Positions 6,882 through 11,348 of a stretch of DNA of 11,348 bases are shown here, in pieces. The stretch's first letter is position 1; each line of letters opens with the position of its first letter. Source of the DNA: Candidatus Symbiothrix sp. (GTDB taxonomy: Bacteria; Bacteroidota; Bacteroidia; Bacteroidales; Azobacteroidaceae); NCBI GenBank assembly GCA_031270925.1, contig JAISWY010000287.1, positions 1 to 11,348 of the forward strand, read 5' to 3'. The notes under the pieces were generated by a model, which did no database searches, was not told the DNA's origin, and worked only from the letters and a program-made list of their open reading frames with translations. The translations under genes were made by a program, and so were the position numbers.

Positions 6882-6996
6882 TCGGAATATATAAACAGAA
6901 TTGGTAAGTTTTTATAGATATATAGATAAATTTTGATTGATAATCAGAGTTTTTAAATTATAAAATCTCTACATTTTTACCAACTCCAAAAAATCT

Positions 6997-8046
6997 ATGA
7001 GTAATAAAATTTTAATAGAAGGATCATTAATTGGCAACCCTTACACCGGAGTCTATCATTACGCTTTGCAATTGGGGGTTTCTTTTTCAAAAATATACAA
7101 AAAGAAATATGATTTTCTTTATTTGAAAAGAAACAACAATAATTGTTTTAACGCGCCAAAACCTTTTATACAGTGCAAATATACCCTCTATAAATATATA
7201 GTCAGACATTTTTGGAAACCGAAAATATGGCATCTAATATATCATTTTTCCGACATGATGCCTTTTGATAGTAAAACAAAAACACTATTGACAATTCATG
7301 ACTTAAACTTTACATATGAGCCGGAAAGTGGACAGAGCTTCGAAGAATTACAAAAAAGAATTGACAGGGCAGATGAGATTGTGGTTATTTCAAATTACGT
7401 AAAAAATGATGTCTTGAAAAAATGCAAAATAGGAGGAAAAACGCTGAGCGTTATTTACAACGGATGTAATTTGAATGAAGATTTAATCAATTCCCTGAGC
7501 CACGATAGAATTTTTGAAAAGAGATTTATTTACACAATCGGAGTTATGACACGTCATAAAAATTTCCATATTTTGCCTTATCTATTATGTAACAATGATT
7601 TATTTCTCATAATCAGTGGGTATGAAAGAGATTTGTCTTACAAAAAATACATTTTAGACAAAGCGATAGAATTAGGCGTTTCGGAAAGGGTTATTTTTAC
7701 TGGCACAGTTTCGGAGGAAGATAAGTTCAAATACATGAGGGATTGCGAATTATTTTGCTTTCCATCCACAACCGAAGGATTCGGGCTACCGATTATTGAA
7801 GCAATGAGGCTTGGGAAAAAAACATTACTTTCTCGTCATACTGTTTTGCCTGAAATTGGAGGAAAATACGCATATTATTTGGATTCCGATGATCCTGAAT
7901 ACCTTATTGACTTTTCGAAATCGTGTTTGCCCCAAATTTTGGAAGAAAAAGCAGACAGAGATAATATCATTTCTTGGGCAAAAAAGTTTTCATGGGATGA
8001 CGCCGCGAGAAAATACGCAGAAATATACAACCGATTACTCAATTGA
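6997..8046 (+). CDS. GT4-family glycosyltransferase (AT-rich module)
   Basis: A 349-residue GT-B glycosyltransferase, presumably cytosolic or membrane-associated and adding one sugar to the lipid-linked repeat unit. The N-terminal domain has NPYTGVYHYA (14-23), where glycine-rich binding is usual, and LTIHDLNF (98-105). The linker shows ISNYVKNDVL (131-140) and IYNGCN (153-158). The C-terminal donor domain has YTIGVMTRHKNF (179-190) and the EX7E motif EGFGLPIIE (Glu260 to Glu268). Length and motif order are normal for GT4 (PF00534). Codons are very AT-rich: bases 7081-7140 hold only 10 G or C of 60. It is followed after 16 bp by a broken GT11 gene on the same strand. The 115-bp gap upstream shows no clear promoter of its own. 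Donor and acceptor sugars cannot be read from the sequence. Confidence 0.9.
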   Translation: MSNKILIEGSLIGNPYTGVYHYALQLGVSFSKIYKKKYDFLYLKRNNNNCFNAPKPFIQCKYTLYKYIVRHFWKPKIWHLIYHFSDMMPFDSKTKTLLTIHDLNFTYEPESGQSFEELQKRIDRADEIVVISNYVKNDVLKKCKIGGKTLSVIYNGCNLNEDLINSLSHDRIFEKRFIYTIGVMTRHKNFHILPYLLCNNDLFLIISGYERDLSYKKYILDKAIELGVSERVIFTGTVSEEDKFKYMRDCELFCFPSTTEGFGLPIIEAMRLGKKTLLSRHTVLPEIGGKYAYYLDSDDPEYLIDFSKSCLPQILEEKADRDNIISWAKKFSWDDAARKYAEIYNRLLN

Positions 8047-8062
8047 AAATTTAATCTTTGAT

Positions 8063-8240
8063 ATGAATGTAATTATAATTGCAAACGAACTTGGAAATCA
8101 AATGTATGACTACGCATTTTATTTGGCAAAAAAAAGAGCAAACTAAAAATTCGAGTGTTATCTATTATGACAAATGGACTACTCATTACGGCTATGAATT
8201 GGATAGGGCATTTGGCATAAAATCAAAAACCCAAAATTAG
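8063..8240 (+). pseudogene. Truncated, frameshifted GT11 (alpha-1,2-fucosyltransferase-type) stub
   Basis: ATG at 8063 opens MNVIIIANELGNQMYDYAFY, the start of GT11 glycosyltransferases, whose first motif is GGLGNQMFQYAF. After a run of eight A at 8128-8135 the frame hits a stop at 8144-8146. Removing one A restores KNSSVIYYDKWTTHYGYELD followed by RAFGIKS, the expected next GT11 segment, up to TAG at 8238-8240. GT11 enzymes are about 270-300 residues; only about 58 are left, and the HxRRGD catalytic region is gone. So the gene is dead by truncation as well as frameshift. It sits 16 bp after the GT4 gene and was presumably its operon partner, adding fucose or a related sugar. Confidence 0.72.
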
Positions 8241-8254
8241 ACAAAATTTTATTG

Positions 8255-8284
8255 TTGTTATTTGATTCGATTTTGTTACTTTTG
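8255..8284 (+). promoter_or_regulatory. Orphan Bacteroidota-type promoter after the GT11 stub
   Basis: TTG at 8255-8257, then 19 nt, then TACTTTTG at 8277-8284 fits the TTG/TAnnTTTG pattern as well as the promoter at 5906-5935. No gene follows on the plus strand: the first ATG (8336) gives 11 codons, and beyond 8427 the strand is antisense to a GT4 gene. The stretch 8241-8426 holds nothing else I can identify, including no convincing terminator between the convergent operons. This may be a leftover from a deleted gene or the start of an antisense RNA. Confidence 0.42.
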
Positions 8285-8426
8285 AAAATAATCAACAAAA
8301 TATCAAGAAAGCCAAATACGCCTTACACACCTTTATGAAATACTCGTCGATACGCTGCAATGTGGGTTAAGGGCATTGGTTTTACATTGAATATATGTGG
8401 TTTTTGATGGCTGCGAAAGAAAAAAT

Positions 8427-9542
8427 TCAAGCCAACAAACGCTTGTACAGCGACAGGCATTTATCCACCATATTCTGTTCGGTAAACATCTCTTCGTAAC
8501 GGTGTTTCGCCCCTTCCGACAATTTTTTGTAGTAGGTTTCGTTCGACAAGATGGCAATGATGGCATCTGCCAAGGCTTTTTCGTCCTCCGGCTCAACCGT
8601 CAAGCCCGATACCTTGTTGGCGTTTACCCAGCCCACCCCGCTTCCCGCTATGCGAGTGGACACCACCGGTTTACCGCAGGACATTGCCTCTATTTGAACG
8701 ATAGCGAAGGCTTCGGTTTTCCATATCGAGCTGAGGCAAAACACGTCGCAAGCGGCAAAATAAGAGGGGACGTCTTCATCGCGGACAAAGCCAATCAGTT
8801 CAACCCGATTCTCGACACCCAATGTTTCAATCAGTTGAAGCAATTCATTTCGCAAGGGCCCCGTGCCACCAATCACAACCACAAAATCGTCGGACAAATA
8901 TCGAGCCGCCTTGACAAGGTACTCGTATCCTTTGTATTCCACCAACCTCCCAAGCGAAAAAATAATTTTTCGTCCGTCGTATCGCCGCCTTATTTCCTTC
9001 GCCCCGTCCACTGTCGCCACAATCGGGTTGATGCCTATGGGGATGAAATCGACTTTTTCCTGCACGGCAGCCAAAAAAGTCGATTCTTTCACGTAAACGG
9101 GTGTCGTCCCGGTAATTGCGTCGGCACGTTTTATCAGCCATTTTTGCAAAGGGGAATACAATTTCAAAAATGTTTTCTGTTTGAGGATGTCGCTATGCCA
9201 ATGCAGCACTACTTTCCCTTTGTAGCCCGACAGAAACAGCGCGAGGCAAGCCATCGGATCGGGATGATGAATGTGGATAATATCGTAATCGTTCTTTATT
9301 TTGCGAAGTGTGGAAATCATCGCCGGGGCAATGGTCGTGGCAGCTACCTTGCGCAAGGTTTTCACGCAAACCAAACGCCCATAAGGATTTATCTGTACGA
9401 TGCCCGGCTTTTGATCTTCGATCGTGGCGCAGAGCATATCGCAATGGACTTTTTGTCGGGACAATCCCAACATAATGTCGTACATCACTTTCTCAACGCC
9501 GCCGCGTACCGGGTAAAATTTCCCGATTTGAAGTATTTTCAT
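8427..9542 (-). CDS. GT4-family glycosyltransferase, last gene of the right operon
   Basis: A 371-residue GT-B enzyme. The N-terminus MKILQIGKFYPVRGGVEKVM is a typical GT4 start with the PVRGGVE glycine loop. The motifs IHIHHPDP (89-96) and LHWHSDI (113-119) follow, then FIPIGINP (166-173), FSLGRLVEYKGYEYLV (195-210) and the EX7E motif EAFAIVQIE (Glu277 to Glu285), with CGKPVVSTRIAGSG after it. The histidine-containing acceptor-side motifs resemble mannosyltransferase-like GT4 members, but the donor cannot be assigned. The start is fixed by the conserved N-terminus even though it lies 50 bp inside the preceding gene, which suggests translational coupling. The gene ends at a TGA at 8429-8427, convergent with the plus-strand module. 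The G+C content is clearly higher than in that module. Confidence 0.92.
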   Translation of the reverse strand: MKILQIGKFYPVRGGVEKVMYDIMLGLSRQKVHCDMLCATIEDQKPGIVQINPYGRLVCVKTLRKVAATTIAPAMISTLRKIKNDYDIIHIHHPDPMACLALFLSGYKGKVVLHWHSDILKQKTFLKLYSPLQKWLIKRADAITGTTPVYVKESTFLAAVQEKVDFIPIGINPIVATVDGAKEIRRRYDGRKIIFSLGRLVEYKGYEYLVKAARYLSDDFVVVIGGTGPLRNELLQLIETLGVENRVELIGFVRDEDVPSYFAACDVFCLSSIWKTEAFAIVQIEAMSCGKPVVSTRIAGSGVGWVNANKVSGLTVEPEDEKALADAIIAILSNETYYKKLSEGAKHRYEEMFTEQNMVDKCLSLYKRLLA

Positions 9543-10791
9543 TGTTATCAGGGTTTTGTTTCTGCTTCGTCAGATCTTCATACATTGCGATATAATCGGC
9601 ATACCGATCTTCTTTCCTGAAATTTTTCAGGGCAAAACTTCGGCATCGATCCTTGTAATATGATTTACCACGCGATTCTATCAGTCGTATCGCCTGAATC
9701 AAACCCGAAATATCCCCTTGCTCAACAACAAGCCCGGTGTCTTCGGTAACCGATTCGACGCTTCCGCCGGTGCGATACGTGATGACGGGGGTACCGCAGG
9801 CAATGGCTTCCAAATTGACTGTCGGATAGTTATCCTGCCACGTGAGATTGACAAAAACGTCCGCCGCCGAATACAATTGAGACAATTCTTGAACGTTGTT
9901 CGTCCGGGAAATGCCTAAAATGTTGCGGGGAAGCGAGGCTTTTTGTTTCTCATTAACCCCGACAAGCACAATCAATTGATTGTCGTCAATTTTGTCTGCC
10001 AACTGCATAAAATCGCCCAAGCCTTTCTCATCACTCCAAATTCCGGCAATTCCCAAGATGATGTACGGTCGGTTTATCCCATATTTCTCTTTTATTCCGT
10101 CCGATTCATTGATGTCGAACACATTGGTGTCGATGCCATTATGAATGACACGGAATCTATATTTATTGAAAAACGATTCCCGCATCTCGTTTTCCATCCA
10201 ATGAGAAACCGGAACGATTGTCATTTGAGAAATATCAAGAGAAGTGAAAGCCTTCTTTTTGTCTATATAATTCTTTTTTGCCCTGTCGAACAAATAACTT
10301 GCGGGAAATTTTGTTTTTTGGGGACAGTGATTGCAGATGGTTTTCCATTTATCGCATTTGGCATAGGAATAATGATAACAATGCCCCGTATATGCCCAAC
10401 AATCGTGAATCGTCCAAATGGCGTGGATATTGCTTTTGGACAAATAGTCGAAAAGGATGTTGTAGTTTAGAAAATATCCGTGAATGTTATGAATATGAAT
10501 GACATCGGGATTGAGGCGTTTGATTGTTTCCACAAAGCGCAGCGTGGCTTTATCAGAAGAAAGTCCGTGCCTGTCGAAGAGCCGCGTCATCAAGCCCTGC
10601 CAAGCGACACTCCGTTTATTGCCGATAGGGATTATATTCGACTTGGATTTTTGAATGCCGTCCCGCCCTTTGCTGTAAGCAATATAACTTTCCCAACCGT
10701 TACGAATTGCCAAATCGCCGATTTCTTCCATAATACGTCCGGTAGATGTAGAAACGCGCAGGACGGGGTTTATCTGCAATAATTTTTTCAT
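9493..10791 (-). CDS. WcaC-like GT4 glycosyltransferase
   Basis: A 432-residue GT4 enzyme of the type with a long N-terminal acceptor domain, like colanic-acid WcaC. After HIHNIHGYFLNY (99-110) comes WTIHDCWAYTGHCYHY (126-141) and a cysteine cluster (Cys131, 138, 146, 153, 156) that is characteristic of this subgroup. The C-terminal domain has VIHNGID (215-221), LGIAGIWSDEKGL (246-258) and DNYPTVNLE (320-328). In that last motif the first acidic residue of EX7E is Asp, as is usual for the subgroup. The start overlaps the upstream gene by 4 bp (ATGA). The last 25 or so residues, after YEDLTK, are polar, look non-conserved and run 50 bp into the next gene. It likely adds one sugar of the repeat unit; the sugar is unknown. 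Confidence 0.9.
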   Translation of the reverse strand: MKKLLQINPVLRVSTSTGRIMEEIGDLAIRNGWESYIAYSKGRDGIQKSKSNIIPIGNKRSVAWQGLMTRLFDRHGLSSDKATLRFVETIKRLNPDVIHIHNIHGYFLNYNILFDYLSKSNIHAIWTIHDCWAYTGHCYHYSYAKCDKWKTICNHCPQKTKFPASYLFDRAKKNYIDKKKAFTSLDISQMTIVPVSHWMENEMRESFFNKYRFRVIHNGIDTNVFDINESDGIKEKYGINRPYIILGIAGIWSDEKGLGDFMQLADKIDDNQLIVLVGVNEKQKASLPRNILGISRTNNVQELSQLYSAADVFVNLTWQDNYPTVNLEAIACGTPVITYRTGGSVESVTEDTGLVVEQGDISGLIQAIRLIESRGKSYYKDRCRSFALKNFRKEDRYADYIAMYEDLTKQKQNPDNNENTSNREILPGTRRR

Positions 10792-11348
10792 TCTGTCGCC
10801 AACGAATTAAATAGATTAACCCATTTTTCCATTATCACATTTTCCGAATACGTATCCGTAACTTTTATTGCGTTGTCTGATAATTCTTTCCTTAATCCAT
10901 CGTTCTGCATCAACAAAATCATCGCATCTGCCAAACCTTCCACGTCGTCGTTTTTGACGAGTATCCCGTTCTTTCCATTCTCGATAATATCTTTGGCGCC
11001 AGCCGGAAAATCGAACGAGACAACGGGTACCCCACACGACATAGCTTCTATCATAACCATAGGAAATCCCTCGTAATGAGAACTCATAACCAAAATGGAA
11101 CTTGCAGCGTATTCGCCCCAAATATCAGTGGTTGGTTTGTTAATCGTGGCAGATGTTGCAATTCCATATTCATCGATCATTCCTTGCAACTTATCTTGCC
11201 AGTGCCCTTGCCCGAAAATATCCAGATGCCAGCCTTTGGTTTGCTCTTGGGAAACGACAATCCGCCAAGCATCTATCAATCGATCGAAACCTTTTTGATA
11301 ATCCAGACGCCCCACGGCGATTACCCTGCGGGAAGTTACGTCGGAACG
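10788..11348 (-). CDS. GT4-family glycosyltransferase, C-terminal part (cut by right edge)
   Basis: The minus strand is open from the right edge to TGA at 10790-10788, giving 186 residues of a GT-B C-terminal donor domain. It reads RRVIAVGRLDYQKGFDRL near the edge, then LDIFGQGHWQDKL, VMSSHYEGFPMVMIEAM with the EX7E motif (EGFPMVMIE), and VVSFDFPAGAKDII. The last motif is the FDCPTGP-like loop seen in GalNAc/Gal-type GT4 enzymes of capsule clusters. A GTG at 11315 is not the start, because the same frame and homology continue to the edge. It overlaps the next gene by 4 bp, so it is translated with it. The missing N-terminal half would lie to the right. Confidence 0.9.
   Translation of the reverse strand, partial: RSDVTSRRVIAVGRLDYQKGFDRLIDAWRIVVSQEQTKGWHLDIFGQGHWQDKLQGMIDEYGIATSATINKPTTDIWGEYAASSILVMSSHYEGFPMVMIEAMSCGVPVVSFDFPAGAKDIIENGKNGILVKNDDVEGLADAMILLMQNDGLRKELSDNAIKVTDTYSENVIMEKWVNLFNSLATE

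Noticed and set aside
8358..8380. CAATG/CATTG inverted repeat as a terminator between the convergent operons
   Set aside because: The stem is only 5 bp with an 11-nt loop and no T-run follows on either strand.
8397..9620. A 407-codon open frame on the plus strand
   Set aside because: It is antisense to the GT4 gene 8427-9542, which has full family motifs. The plus-strand protein is rich in His, Gln and Phe as expected of a complement frame and has no recognisable domain.
11313..11315. GTG as the start of the right-edge glycosyltransferase
   Set aside because: The frame stays open and homologous (RRVIAVGRLD) to the window edge, so the gene is simply truncated.

Overview
The window looks like a Bacteroidales (Bacteroidota) surface-polysaccharide locus. 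The evidence is the Bacteroidota-type outer-membrane polysaccharide export lipoprotein next to a Wzz-type co-polymerase, several GT4 glycosyltransferases of the kinds found in Bacteroides-like capsule and EPS clusters, and promoter elements of the TTTG/TTG - about 19-20 nt - TAnnTTTG class rather than -35/-10 sigma70 boxes. The species cannot be named from the sequence alone.

Left block (1-5226, minus strand, read right to left). A near-consensus Bacteroidota promoter (5195-5226) precedes a tightly packed operon: a PqqD-like small protein, a PF14907-type nucleotidyltransferase, an ABCB-type ABC exporter, an HPr-kinase-like P-loop kinase, the Wza-like export lipoprotein, and the start of a Wzz/GumC-like inner-membrane co-polymerase that runs off the left edge. 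Genes are separated by 0-16 bp or overlap by 4 bp. The first four genes match the accessory genes of phosphorylated/glycosylated lasso-peptide clusters (RRE protein, NTase, transporter, kinase). No cyclase, leader peptidase or precursor gene is visible, and here the set is joined directly to polysaccharide secretion genes. This is the most interesting feature of the window.

Middle block (5227-6011) is a scar. It holds a possible gene remnant on the minus strand, the decayed and frameshifted C-terminal end of an IS transposase on the plus strand bracketed by an imperfect 21-nt direct repeat, and then a second near-consensus promoter pointing right.

Plus-strand block (5906-8240). This AT-rich module carries an FkbM-like methyltransferase-fold protein, a GT4 glycosyltransferase, and a truncated, frameshifted stub of a GT11 (alpha-1,2-fucosyltransferase-type) gene. 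Its base composition is visibly lower in G+C than the flanking minus-strand genes, which suggests separate acquisition. A third, apparently orphan, promoter-like sequence follows the stub.

Right block (8427-11348, minus strand). Three GT4 glycosyltransferases are arranged head-to-tail with 4-bp and 50-bp overlaps, the most upstream cut by the right edge. They would add successive sugars to the repeat unit, and the left block would supply polymer length control and export. No tRNA, rRNA or CRISPR array was seen.
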